The translations under genes and the position numbers were made by a program. Of a stretch of DNA of 48,744 nucleotides, positions 24,962 to 34,077 are shown piece after piece. Source of the DNA: Planctomycetota bacterium (GTDB taxonomy: Bacteria; Planctomycetota; UBA1135; GCA-002686595); assembly GCA_030746555.1 (NCBI GenBank), contig JASLMK010000109.1, forward strand, positions 1-48,744. Direction: 5' to 3'. Below the pieces are notes generated by a model. That model did no database searches. It was given only the letters and a program-made list of their open reading frames with translations, and was not told where the DNA came from. The first letter of the stretch is position 1. Every line of letters begins with the position of its first letter.

Positions 24962-26536
24962 ATGAGCACCATCGTCAAGGGCGAGGACCTGACCGCCAGA
25001 GAGAAGCGCTTCCTGTTCTGGGCCAGCTTCCTGTCCCTCACCGCAGCCGGCTTCGGTTTCTCGTTCCGGGTCGCCATGCAGGGCACCTACGGCGCGGAGC
25101 TCGACCTGACCCAGCAGCAGGTCGGCCAGATCTTCGGCGCCGCCCTGTGGCCCATCGCCCTGACGATGATCGGGTTCAGCCTGCTCGTCGACAAGACCGG
25201 CTACAAGGCGCCGATGATCGGCGCCTTCGTGCTCCAGGGGATCTCCGGCGTGGGGACGTTCCTGGCCGACAGCTACGGGTCGCTCTACGCCTTCGCCCTC
25301 TGCGCGGGCCTCGGCCACGGCATCGTCGAGGCGGTCATCAACCCGATCTGCGCCGCTGTCTACCCCAAGGAGAAGACCAAGTGGCTGACGATCCTGCACG
25401 CCGCCTGGCCCGCGGGACTGGTCGCGGGAACGCTCTGCATCATCGGCGCGGAGAAGGTGACCGGCGGCCTGGATTGGAACGTGCACGCCCTGTGGATCAT
25501 CCTGCCGGTGATCGCCTACGGGATCATGTACCTGCCCTGCAAGTTCCCCGTCGACGAGCGCGTGCAGGCCGGCGTTCCCTACATGGAGATGCTGCGCCAG
25601 GTCGGCTTCCTCGGCGCGGCCCTCGCCTCCGTGCTGGTCATCTACGAGGTCGGCAACCAGTTCTTCACCCTCAGCGGGGCGACGCTACCCGCGAACTGGT
25701 TCAACACCAGCCTGATCGCGGGCCTGGTCGTGGGCGCCGCCTTCGGCGTGTTCGTGCGCGGCCTGGGCAAGCCGCTCTTCTTCTTGATGTGCCTCTTGAT
25801 GATCCCCGTCGCCACCGCCGAGCTGGGCACTGACGGGTTCATCAAGGAGCTGATGACGCCGGTGCTCGAGGGCCGCAGGATCGATCCCGCCTTCGCACTC
25901 GTGTTCTCCGCGACGATCATGCTCGTCCTGCGGGTCTTCGCCGGCGGCATCCTGAGGTTCTTCAGCCCGCCGGGGCTCCTGTGCCTGAGCGGCATCTTCT
26001 CTGCGATCGGCCTGTACTGGCTCTCGGGTGCGGCCGGCATGGCGGTGTTCATCGCCTTCGTCCTCTACGCCCTCGGCCAGACCTACTACTGGCCCTGCGT
26101 CCTCGGTTTCGTCTCCGAGCGCTATCCCCAGGGTGGCGCCCTGACCCTGAACACGGTCTCGGCCATCGGCCTCCTGTCGGCGGGCATCGTCGGCGGGCCG
26201 ATCCTGGGGGTCGCGTTCGACCGTTCGATCCACGACAAGGCCGCGGACGAGCAGCCCGCCCTGGCGCAGAGCGCGACCGAGCCGGGCAGCCTGTTCTGGA
26301 TGGAGCACGAGAAGATCAGCCCCGAGGCCGCCGGCGAGTACTTCGCGACCCTGCCCGAAGGGGAGCGTGCCCCCGCCGAAGAGGCCTACGCCGCCAGCAA
26401 GGCGTCTGCGGGGCGCGACGTCCTCGCCTTTGCGGTCCGCTTCCCCGCGCTGTTGTTCGTCGTCTTCGGGGCGATCGCCCTCTACTTCCGCGCACGCGGC
26501 GGCTACAGGCCGATCGAGCTGCAAGCGCACGAGTAG
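24962..26536 (+). CDS. Major facilitator superfamily transporter
   Basis: A 524-residue membrane protein with about 12 hydrophobic segments. The first helices (FLFWASFLSLTAAGFGFSFRV), an MFS-like loop after helix 2 (SLLVDKTGYKAPMIGAFVLQ) and a GLGHGIVEAVINPICAAVYPKEKTK segment place it in the sugar-porter-like part of the MFS, near fucose/glucose permease types. An unusually long hydrophilic stretch (residues about 425-485) precedes the last helix. AAGGA lies about 6 nt before the ATG. It probably imports the sugar handled by the upstream operon. It ends 10 nt from the convergent cupin gene. Confidence 0.82.
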   Translation: MSTIVKGEDLTAREKRFLFWASFLSLTAAGFGFSFRVAMQGTYGAELDLTQQQVGQIFGAALWPIALTMIGFSLLVDKTGYKAPMIGAFVLQGISGVGTFLADSYGSLYAFALCAGLGHGIVEAVINPICAAVYPKEKTKWLTILHAAWPAGLVAGTLCIIGAEKVTGGLDWNVHALWIILPVIAYGIMYLPCKFPVDERVQAGVPYMEMLRQVGFLGAALASVLVIYEVGNQFFTLSGATLPANWFNTSLIAGLVVGAAFGVFVRGLGKPLFFLMCLLMIPVATAELGTDGFIKELMTPVLEGRRIDPAFALVFSATIMLVLRVFAGGILRFFSPPGLLCLSGIFSAIGLYWLSGAAGMAVFIAFVLYALGQTYYWPCVLGFVSERYPQGGALTLNTVSAIGLLSAGIVGGPILGVAFDRSIHDKAADEQPALAQSATEPGSLFWMEHEKISPEAAGEYFATLPEGERAPAEEAYAASKASAGRDVLAFAVRFPALLFVVFGAIALYFRARGGYRPIELQAHE

Positions 26537-26546
26537 GGCTCGAGCT

Positions 26547-26969
26547 TCAGTACTCGATCGGCTGCTTCAGCGAGGCCCACGGCTCGTCGCGGAAGACGTC
26601 GACCACCATCGGCTCGGCGAAGGCCGCCGAGCCGAGGATGGCGAGGAAGACGCAGGGCTCATCGAAGACGTTGTAGGTGCCGTGCACGGCGTCGGTCGGA
26701 ACGTGCGCCACCTCGCCGGGCCCGAGGACGCGCCGCTCGCCGTCCACCCATTGCTCCGCGCGACCCTCGAGGAAGTAGAGCGCCTCCTCGAAGTGCGGAT
26801 GGCGGTGGAACTGGTGGGCCTCGCCCGGCGGCATGCTGACGCGGACGAGCATCAGGTGCTCACTGGCGGTCAGCTTTGGGCGCACGAGCCACTCGTGGGG
26901 GCCCCAGGGGAGCCGCTCGACCTCGACGTCCGGTGTCGAGACGAAGCGCAGGCACTCGGAGCCGCACAC
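26547..26969 (-). CDS. Small cupin-domain protein
   Basis: A 140-residue single cupin. Motif 1 is HQFHRHPHFEEALYFLEGRAEQ, with three metal-binding His and a Glu; motif 2 is GEVAHVPTDAVHGTYNV. Such proteins bind a metal and either sense, isomerise or oxidise small molecules; nothing in the sequence selects one. The GTG at 26969 follows the TIM-barrel stop by two bases, so it is the last gene of a four-gene minus operon. The longer open frame to 27209 overlaps the upstream gene and has no homology. Confidence 0.78.
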   Translation of the reverse strand: MCGSECLRFVSTPDVEVERLPWGPHEWLVRPKLTASEHLMLVRVSMPPGEAHQFHRHPHFEEALYFLEGRAEQWVDGERRVLGPGEVAHVPTDAVHGTYNVFDEPCVFLAILGSAAFAEPMVVDVFRDEPWASLKQPIEY

Positions 26970-26971
26970 GC

Positions 26972-27826
26972 CTAGCCCCCCGACGGCAGCCGGATGGCCT
27001 TGAAGGTCTCGATCTGCTGCTTGATGGCGACCTCGGTCGGGAAGCGCTCGGTGGAGCTCGCGCCGTAGAAGCCGTCGATCCCCTCCACGCGCTCGATGAT
27101 GTACTCCGCGTCGGGCGGCATGGCGATCGGACCGCCGTGACAGAGGCAGATCACGTCGTCGCGCAAGGACTTGCAGGTCTCCACGATCTCCTGGATGCGG
27201 CCTACGCACTCGTCGAGGGGGCTGACCGACTCCGCGCCGATCGTCCCGCCGCTCGTGCAGCCCATGTGGGCCACGACGATGTCCGCCCCCGCCTCGGTCA
27301 TGCGCCGCGCCTCGTCGGTGTTGAACACGTAGGGCGTCGTCAGCAGGTCCATCTCGCGCGCCATCGCCGTGATGTCGACCTCGAGCTGGTAGGACATGCC
27401 CGTCTCCTCGAGGGTGTCGCGGATCTTCCCCTCGATCAGCCCGACCGTCGGGAAGTTCTGGATGCCCGCGAAGCCAAGCTCCCGCAGCTCGCGCAGGAAC
27501 AGGTGCGGCATCATGAACGGATCGGTCCCGCAGACCCCGGCCAGGACCGGCGTGTGCTCCACGACCGGCAACACCTCGAAGGCCATCTCCTTCACGATCT
27601 CGTTGGCGTTCCCGTAGGGCATCAGGCCCGCCGTCGAGCCCCGACCCGCCATCCGGTAGCGGCCGGAGTTGTAGATGATGATCAGGTCGATGCCGCCGGC
27701 CTCCTCGCTCTTGGCGGAGATGCCCGTGCCCGCGCCACCACCGATGATGGGCTCGCCGCGTGCGATCTGCGCGCGGAAGCGCTCGAGGATGCCCTCGCGT
27801 GAGTTGTCGTTTTCCTGGGGATTCAC
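26972..27826 (-). CDS. Phosphoenolpyruvate-hydrolase-family TIM-barrel protein (Tm-1 C-terminal half type)
   Basis: A 284-residue TIM barrel of the PEP_hydrolase family (Pfam PF09370). Typical segments are [33 protein letters not shown] at the N-terminus (first barrel strands), [42 protein letters not shown], and [13 protein letters not shown]. The GTG start overlaps the stop of the UPF0261 gene (GTGA). In plants the two modules are fused in one protein, exemplified by the tomato Tm-1 resistance protein, which supports physical or functional partnership. The reaction is not established despite the family name. Confidence 0.86.
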   Translation of the reverse strand: MNPQENDNSREGILERFRAQIARGEPIIGGGAGTGISAKSEEAGGIDLIIIYNSGRYRMAGRGSTAGLMPYGNANEIVKEMAFEVLPVVEHTPVLAGVCGTDPFMMPHLFLRELRELGFAGIQNFPTVGLIEGKIRDTLEETGMSYQLEVDITAMAREMDLLTTPYVFNTDEARRMTEAGADIVVAHMGCTSGGTIGAESVSPLDECVGRIQEIVETCKSLRDDVICLCHGGPIAMPPDAEYIIERVEGIDGFYGASSTERFPTEVAIKQQIETFKAIRLPSGG

Positions 27827-29040
27827 GAATCGTCTCCGTGGTGGGTCATCAGATCGATCAACATCCCGGCGGCCGCCTCCGCGAAGGCCGGGTCGTTCAG
27901 GTGCAGGTCGAGCTCCACGGGCTCCAGCCCGTCCACGGACCCGACGCCGGCGAAGAGCGCCGCGCGGGCCGCCTCGTCGTCGAACGGCTCGCCGGCCCGG
28001 TCGATGGCCGAGACGCCGCGGCGCGGCAGGACCACGGCGGCCGGCCCGGTCGCGGCGGCGACCTTGCGGCCGATCTCCTCGCCCAGCGCGCGGTTCTCCT
28101 GGGGCGTGGTTCGCATCAGGGTCACCGTCTCGTTGTGCCGGTAGAACAGCCGCCCCTCGAACTCGGCGGGGACCGTCTCGCGGGCGTGGAAGTTCACCAT
28201 GTCCACAGCGCCCACCGAGACGACCTGCGGCACGCCGAGCTCCCCCGCGGCGGTCAGGCGCGTCGCTCCCGCCGAGAGCATGCCGCCCACGAGCTCGTCA
28301 GCGAGCTCGGTGGTCGTGATGTCCAGGACGCCGCTGACGACGCCCTCGCGCACGAGGGACTCCATCGCCTGGCCGCCGGTACCGGTGGCGTGGAAGACCA
28401 GGACTTCGAACCCGGCCTCCTCCAGCACCTCCCGAGCGCGCTCCACGCAGGGCGTCGTCACCCCGAACATGGTGGCGGCGACCAGCGGGCGGTCCTCGGC
28501 GGTCGACTCGGCCGCGGGAAGGGTCACCAGCCCGGCCATGGCGCGCGCGGCCTGGGAGAGGACGACACGGCTGACGCGGTTGACGCCCAGGATGTCGACG
28601 ACCGAGTTCATCATCAGGATGTCCTTGTCGCCCACGTACTGGCGCACCTGGCCCGAGGCCAGGGTGGAGACCATGAGCTTGGGGACGCCAAGCGGCAGGG
28701 CACGCATGCAGGCCGTTCCGATCGTCGTCCCAGCCGAGCCGCCCAGGGAGAGCACGCCGGAGCACTCTCCGCGCTCGTGGGCCTCCTCGACGAGCCGGCG
28801 TGCTCCGGCGGCGGCGCGCGTGACGGCCTCGCCGCGATCCCCTCCCGCGACCATCTCCGCGAGACTGGTGCCCGCCGCCGCGAAGACTTCCTCGCGCGAC
28901 AGGTCCGCGGTCACCTGGGGGGTGCCCAGACAACCAGCGTCCACCAGCCGCACCGCCACTCCCTGGGCGGCGAGCTCGCTCCGCACGAACGCCGCTTCGG
29001 CGCCCTTGGTGTCGAGGGTGGCGACGAGGAAGACGCTCAT
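27823..29040 (-). CDS. UPF0261 / Tm-1-like ATP-binding protein
   Basis: A 405-residue protein of the UPF0261 family, the N-terminal half of tomato Tm-1. It opens with [17 protein letters not shown], family-typical. [15 protein letters not shown] and [19 protein letters not shown] follow, then [18 protein letters not shown], and a C-terminal [15 protein letters not shown] with [18 protein letters not shown] binding is known for Tm-1; the bacterial role is unknown. It overlaps the dehydrogenase fusion stop (ATGA) and the PEP-hydrolase start (GTGA), so all four genes of this operon are tightly coupled. Confidence 0.88.
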   Translation of the reverse strand: MSVFLVATLDTKGAEAAFVRSELAAQGVAVRLVDAGCLGTPQVTADLSREEVFAAAGTSLAEMVAGGDRGEAVTRAAAGARRLVEEAHERGECSGVLSLGGSAGTTIGTACMRALPLGVPKLMVSTLASGQVRQYVGDKDILMMNSVVDILGVNRVSRVVLSQAARAMAGLVTLPAAESTAEDRPLVAATMFGVTTPCVERAREVLEEAGFEVLVFHATGTGGQAMESLVREGVVSGVLDITTTELADELVGGMLSAGATRLTAAGELGVPQVVSVGAVDMVNFHARETVPAEFEGRLFYRHNETVTLMRTTPQENRALGEEIGRKVAAATGPAAVVLPRRGVSAIDRAGEPFDDEAARAALFAGVGSVDGLEPVELDLHLNDPAFAEAAAGMLIDLMTHHGDDS

Positions 29041-32000
29041 CGCCCTCCTCCCCCCGTCACCCAGCGCGCGGCATTCTGAAGGAGCCTCTGGAATGCGGGG
29101 TGCTCGTGAGCCGCCCCGTCGTGGCCCAGGGTGATGCAGGCGGTGCGACCCGCCGCCCGCTCCACGGTCCAGACGACGGGGTACTCCTCGCCGGAGTCGA
29201 GCGAGCGTCCCATGGCGACGACGTGCGTCGCCGGCCCGGCCTCGTCGGGTTGGTAGCGGTAGAGCTCGTCGGTGATCCGCAAGGTCACGGGCAGCCCTGC
29301 CGCGAGAGGGTGGGCGGTGTCGACGACGCGCACTTCGAACTCCCGGTAGGCCTCGTGGCTGCGGGCGCCGCCGCCCACCAGGCCCCGGTTGAAGGCAGGC
29401 CAGTCCGGCCAGTTGTACCAGCAGGTCGAATGGACGATCAGGAGCCCGCCTCCCGCCGCTGCGAAGGCCTCGATGGCCGCCCGGCCCGCCGCGGGCACGG
29501 GCTGGTTGTTGGTCAGGACCAGCAGATCGAGCTCCCCGAGCCTCCCGGTGAGGGACTCCGTCGAGTCGGTGTAGGTGACCTCGGCTCCCAGCCGCGAGAG
29601 GGTCGCCACGTCAGAGCCCGCGAACCAGCGCCCGAAGTCGTGGCTCGTGCCGCCGCCGACGATCAGGGTCTCGGCGGTGAGCCGGGGCGCAGCAGGATGA
29701 GCTTCCTGCGCACCCTCCTCGGTCAGCTCGGCCGTCAGGGAGACGAAGGTCGGGGCGGTGTCGCCGTCGAAGCTCTCCAGGACGACCTTCTCGACGACCT
29801 CACGCCGCAGGGGCGTGAGGGAGAAGCGACGCAACTGCCCGCGGGAAGCCCCGTCCAGGATGCCCTCGACGAGCATGGAACCGGGCACCTCGTAGGGACG
29901 GATCCAATCGGCGAACTCCTCCCCGTCTACGAGGGTCTTCACCTCGGTGTCTCCACCGGCGTAGTGCCAGGTCACTCGCACGGCGGGCGCGCGCTTCTTC
30001 GTGTAGGGGAATCCCCAGGCGGAGATGCCGCCCAGGACGTGCAGGCGCTCCAGCGCGTGCCCGACGGGGATCTCGACCCGCCTCGGTTGGTGGTTCTTGC
30101 AGTACCAGTCGCCCGCCATGCCGCCCTTGAGCACGATGACGTTGTTCCCGCTCACCGAGCGCGCCGGGTCGAGGACCGCGAACGGGATGCCGTCGGTGGC
30201 GTGGACGCCGAAGCGGGAGAACTCGAGGGTGCGGGGCTCACGCGGATCGTAGAGCCCCCTCGTCGTGCTGGCCGTCGCCACCTCGGAGAGGTCGAGCACG
30301 CGGTAGCCGGTGAACTCCGAGCGCAGCCACGAGAAGATGTCGCGCAGGCCTTCGGCGCCGATCTGCTCCAGGCCCGTCGGCATCGGCGAGCGCCCCGTGC
30401 TGGCGAAGTTCTCGATGTCCTCCCGGGCGAGCTCCACCTCCCCTCCCGAGTTGCGCAGGACGATGCTCGCATCGCTCTCGCGCACGAGAACACCGCCGAA
30501 GGTGAGCCCGTCCCAGGTGCGCGCAACGTACTCCGCGTAGCCGTCCTCCACCGTTCGATTGGGATCGAGGACGTAGGGCAGCAAGTCCTCGGGAGCGTGG
30601 ACGCCCATCCCCGTCAGCTCAGGGCCGACGTTCCCGCTCGCGCTCTTGTAGGTGTGGCAGATGCCGCAGTGGATGTTGAAGAGGGCCTCGCCGCGCACGT
30701 CGTCTCCCGGCGCGCTGACGATCGGCACGAGGGCGTCGATCAGCTCGGCGAGGGCCACCGTGTCCGCCTCGTCGCGCTGGTCGAGCAGGGACTGCGCGCG
30801 CGTCGCCACCGCGGGATCGACATGGGTGCACAGCCTGAACACGCGTCCCGGTCCCAGATCGCCGGCGTCCAGCTCTCCGTCGGCGATTCGCGTCAAGAGC
30901 GCGTCCACCCATGATGAGCGCGGTAGGACCTGATGGAACGCCGCCTCGCGCAGCTTGGCGGTGAACGCGGGGAAGGCGTCCAAGAGCACGGCCGCCGCCC
31001 CAACCTCGCCCGTGCCACCCAGCATCTCGATCACCGCCAACTGCAGATCGAGGGGAACATGGGGACGCAGCAGGCCCGGGGCACACTCGATCGCTTCGGA
31101 GCGCGCCGCCGCGACCTCGAGGAGGGTCCGCAGGCAGTCTCCGCGCAGGTCGAGGGGCTGCTCCTCGTCCTCGAGGGTCTCGAGCAGGCGTCCGGTCAGC
31201 CGCTCCACATGACGCGCCAGGCCTCCCTCGCGGTCCCAGCGGGCGGCGAACGGCAGGACGCTGATCGCCACGTCCACATCGCCCACGGACAGCAGCGAGG
31301 CGAGCGCCTCCTGCAGCTCCGAACTCATGCGCGGAGTGAACGCATCCGGAAGGGAGTCCACCAATCGCTCCAGCGCCGTGCGCACCGGCCCCGGGCGCGC
31401 GGCGGCACCGGCTCCCAGGGTGATCACGAGGTCTGCGACCCGCTCGGGATCGCGGGACCGCCCGACCTGTTCGGCCAGGGCGCCGACGAACTCCTCCAGC
31501 TCCACGGCGAGGGCGCTCTCCAGCGCCACGGCGACCGCTCCGCACGGATCCGTCGCGGCGGCGCCCACGAAGGCCGACCGAGACCAGTCGTCGTCGAGCA
31601 TGGGGTAGCGCGCGACCAGCGCCCTCGTGCCCGCCGCGTCGATGCCGCGATCGCCCAGGGAGATCGCCGCCTCCAGGGCCACGCGCGGATCGACGTCGCT
31701 CAAGAGGACGGCCAGGGCACCGGCGACCGCTTCGCCACCGCCCGGCCAGGTTGCGGCGATGCGGGCCGCGTTCTTGCGCACGCCTGCGGCGGCGTCGCTC
31801 AGGCCGGCCAGCAAGGCGTCTTCGGTCAGGGCGCGCCGACGAGCCAGGATCCACAGGCCGTGCACGCGCGCCGGTGCGCTGCCGCGCGCGGCCGGCTCGA
31901 GCGCGGCCCGCGCATCGGCGGAGAGGCCCTCCGCCTCGCAGAGCAGGCGTTGGGCGGTCATGCGCACCCAGCGGTTGGGGTGCTCCAGCGCCTCGACGAG

Positions 32001-33986
32001 GGCCGTCTCTTCGCGGTCGACCCTCGTCGTGAGCGCCCGCGCGCGGCGGTGCTGCACGCGCAGGATGCGCCCGTGGTGACGATCCCGGTCGGGACGCAGG
32101 GCGGCGTTGGTCGGCCCGTGCTGGGGGCCCCGCGTGTCGTTGTGGACCGCCGCCTGGTTGTAGAAGTCGAGCACGTACATCGCTCCGTCTGGCCCCGTGC
32201 GCAGGTGCACGGGACGGAACCACAGGTCGCGACTGCCGATGAACTCCCGCTCCCGCACGCGGCTGGCGTGGAAGGTCGCATCCAGCGGTTCGAGGTGGTC
32301 ACGGTGGACGATGTTGATCGTCGGCTCGGTCACGAAGTGGTCGCCCCAGAACTCCCGCGGCCATGCCCCGCCCTCGTAGACCAGGCAGCCCGCCGCTCCG
32401 GTGAACCCGCCGACGAAGTCGATCTGCACGTAGGGGTTCCGCTCGTGCTTCACGGTCGGAAAGGCCTTCTTGTGGTCGGTGATGTCCTTCCAGGCGGGAG
32501 CGCTGCCGATCCGACCGCGCTCCAAGACGCGGTCGGGGGCGATGACGTGCCGTAGGTGCGAGCCGTTGGCCATGGTGTAGAACAGCTCGCCGTCCCAGGA
32601 GAAGTCGCAGCCCCAGGTGTTGGAGCCGTAGGACACGACCATCTCTATCGCACTTCCGTCGGGGCGAAAGCGGAACAGCCCGTTGCCGATCTTCCCGTGG
32701 TCGACTCCGTCCGCGCCGACGACGTGCCTGGAGGCGCCTCCGCTGTAGCCCTGGGTGGCGTAGATCCAGCCGTCGAGCCCCCAACGCATGTTGCTCGTCG
32801 TCGCGTGCGTGTCGCGGTAGCCGAACCCCGAGAACAGGACCTCGCGCGTGTCCGCGGCATCGTCTCCGTCGGTGTCGCGCAGGAAGAGGATCTCGGGAGA
32901 CTGGGTGACGATGACCCCGTCGCGATGGAGCACGAGGCTGCTGACGAGGTCGAGTCCTTCGTAGAACACCTGGCGCGAGTCCATGCGCCCGTCGCCGTCG
33001 GTGTCGCTCAGGATCAGGACTTGGTCGTGGGCGGCCACGCCCGAGAACTCCTCCTTGAACGGGTAACCGGGAGTGGCCGCCACCCACATGCGCCCGTCCG
33101 CGTCCCAGTCGATCGAGATCGGGTTGATCAAGAGCGGCTCGGCGGCGACGGTGGTGAGCTCGAAGTCCTCGTGCGCTTCCAAGGCCGCGAGGGCGTCCGC
33201 GGGCGTCCTCGGCCCTCCCTCGGGGTAGCGCAGCGCCGCCGTCTCCGCCTCCGTGACGAGCAGGTCCGCGTCGCGTCCGCCCGCCCAGGCGATTCCCCGC
33301 AACAAGAGCGTGCGGTAGGGCGCGTGGGAGAAGGTCTCGTGGAAGTGCCCCGGGATGCTCACGAAGGCCCGGTAGGCGTCCCGCTCGTAGACCCACATCT
33401 GCGGGCGGATCTCGTGGGTCGTGCGGAACGAGTTCGCGAGCACGTGCGCCCCCGGCTCGAGGTGCAGGTCGTAGTACAGCTCGTCGGTGAAGTCGAAGTT
33501 GCTGATGCCCTGGGTGATCGGGTGCTCGCGATCGGCGAAGTACAGGCCCATCTCGCCGACGTGCCACTTGGAGTGTCCGTGCTCCCACGCGCCGCCGACG
33601 ACGGTTCGAAACCACTGCGGTGCGTCGCCGCACACCGCGTCGTGCAGGACGACCAAGCCGCCGCCGCGTGCGAGGTAGGCGTCCAGGAGCTCGCGGTCGG
33701 GCCCGTGGATCGAGGCCGCCTCGGCGGCGTAGAGCACCATCACATCCGTCGCCGCCAACTCGTCGGCGGTCGGGAAGCGCAGGGCCCCCCCGACCCGCGC
33801 TCCGCGCCCTCGCAGGAGTTCGATCCACTCCTCGAGGAAGCGGGGGTGATCGTGCTCGCCGGGCCCGTGGGTCTTCGCCCCGGCACGGATGAAGACCCCT
33901 AGCGCGTCCTCGGCACGCGCTTGGTCCGCGGGACAGAGAGCGAAGAGGACGAGGAGCAGGAGCGGGCGCAGCACGTGCTGGGTCAT
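29037..33986 (-). CDS. 1649-aa ThuA / PVC dehydrogenase / HEAT / cytochrome c / ThuA fusion
   Basis: A 1649-residue exported protein. A signal peptide (LRPLLLLVLFALCPADQARA) leads into a ThuA domain (about 25-240: GGGLVVLHDAVCG, HPITQGISNFDFTDELYY). A PVC-type membrane-bound-dehydrogenase propeller follows (about 270-650, with DTDGDGRMDSR calcium-loop repeats), then HEAT-like repeats (about 660-1050), a PVC-type heme domain with CGICH (C1107, C1110, H1111), a beta-rich region, and a second ThuA domain at the C-terminus (about 1445-1649: GGGLLIVHSTCWYNW, HPLAAGLP). The family is thought to oxidise sugars and pass electrons to the heme. Start 33986 is chosen for the signal peptide; ATG 34079 lies upstream of a TACAAT -10. 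First gene of a four-gene operon. Confidence 0.9.
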   Translation of the reverse strand: MTQHVLRPLLLLVLFALCPADQARAEDALGVFIRAGAKTHGPGEHDHPRFLEEWIELLRGRGARVGGALRFPTADELAATDVMVLYAAEAASIHGPDRELLDAYLARGGGLVVLHDAVCGDAPQWFRTVVGGAWEHGHSKWHVGEMGLYFADREHPITQGISNFDFTDELYYDLHLEPGAHVLANSFRTTHEIRPQMWVYERDAYRAFVSIPGHFHETFSHAPYRTLLLRGIAWAGGRDADLLVTEAETAALRYPEGGPRTPADALAALEAHEDFELTTVAAEPLLINPISIDWDADGRMWVAATPGYPFKEEFSGVAAHDQVLILSDTDGDGRMDSRQVFYEGLDLVSSLVLHRDGVIVTQSPEILFLRDTDGDDAADTREVLFSGFGYRDTHATTSNMRWGLDGWIYATQGYSGGASRHVVGADGVDHGKIGNGLFRFRPDGSAIEMVVSYGSNTWGCDFSWDGELFYTMANGSHLRHVIAPDRVLERGRIGSAPAWKDITDHKKAFPTVKHERNPYVQIDFVGGFTGAAGCLVYEGGAWPREFWGDHFVTEPTINIVHRDHLEPLDATFHASRVREREFIGSRDLWFRPVHLRTGPDGAMYVLDFYNQAAVHNDTRGPQHGPTNAALRPDRDRHHGRILRVQHRRARALTTRVDREETALVEALEHPNRWVRMTAQRLLCEAEGLSADARAALEPAARGSAPARVHGLWILARRRALTEDALLAGLSDAAAGVRKNAARIAATWPGGGEAVAGALAVLLSDVDPRVALEAAISLGDRGIDAAGTRALVARYPMLDDDWSRSAFVGAAATDPCGAVAVALESALAVELEEFVGALAEQVGRSRDPERVADLVITLGAGAAARPGPVRTALERLVDSLPDAFTPRMSSELQEALASLLSVGDVDVAISVLPFAARWDREGGLARHVERLTGRLLETLEDEEQPLDLRGDCLRTLLEVAAARSEAIECAPGLLRPHVPLDLQLAVIEMLGGTGEVGAAAVLLDAFPAFTAKLREAAFHQVLPRSSWVDALLTRIADGELDAGDLGPGRVFRLCTHVDPAVATRAQSLLDQRDEADTVALAELIDALVPIVSAPGDDVRGEALFNIHCGICHTYKSASGNVGPELTGMGVHAPEDLLPYVLDPNRTVEDGYAEYVARTWDGLTFGGVLVRESDASIVLRNSGGEVELAREDIENFASTGRSPMPTGLEQIGAEGLRDIFSWLRSEFTGYRVLDLSEVATASTTRGLYDPREPRTLEFSRFGVHATDGIPFAVLDPARSVSGNNVIVLKGGMAGDWYCKNHQPRRVEIPVGHALERLHVLGGISAWGFPYTKKRAPAVRVTWHYAGGDTEVKTLVDGEEFADWIRPYEVPGSMLVEGILDGASRGQLRRFSLTPLRREVVEKVVLESFDGDTAPTFVSLTAELTEEGAQEAHPAAPRLTAETLIVGGGTSHDFGRWFAGSDVATLSRLGAEVTYTDSTESLTGRLGELDLLVLTNNQPVPAAGRAAIEAFAAAGGGLLIVHSTCWYNWPDWPAFNRGLVGGGARSHEAYREFEVRVVDTAHPLAAGLPVTLRITDELYRYQPDEAGPATHVVAMGRSLDSGEEYPVVWTVERAAGRTACITLGHDGAAHEHPAFQRLLQNAARWVTGGGGR

Positions 33987-34023
33987 GCGGATCGGCGGCG
34001 AGGAGTCTGCGGTCGTGAGCGAT

Positions 34024-34029
34024 TGTATC
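34024..34029 (-). promoter_or_regulatory. -10 element (TACAAT) of the dehydrogenase-fusion operon
   Basis: TACAAT on the minus strand is the closest match to TATAAT in the window. It lies 37 nt from the ATG at 33986, predicting a leader of about 30 nt. No clear -35 is seen. Confidence 0.55.
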
Positions 34030-34059
34030 GGGGCGGGGTTTGCCGCCGTCTGCCTCCTG

Positions 34060-34065
34060 CATAAT
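34060..34065 (+). promoter_or_regulatory. Putative -10 (CATAAT) of the second dehydrogenase gene
   Basis: CATAAT ends 12 nt before the ATG at 34078, giving a leader of only a few bases. Divergent from the TACAAT element but, unlike other divergent pairs here, not overlapping it. Confidence 0.4.
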
Positions 34066-34077
34066 CTGGGGGCCAGC

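Noticed and set aside
26547..27826. UPF0261/PEP-hydrolase pair as an antiviral defence system by analogy with tomato Tm-1
   Set aside because: Neighbours are metabolic (cupin, dehydrogenase fusion), and the antiviral effect of plant Tm-1 does not by itself indicate the ancestral bacterial role.
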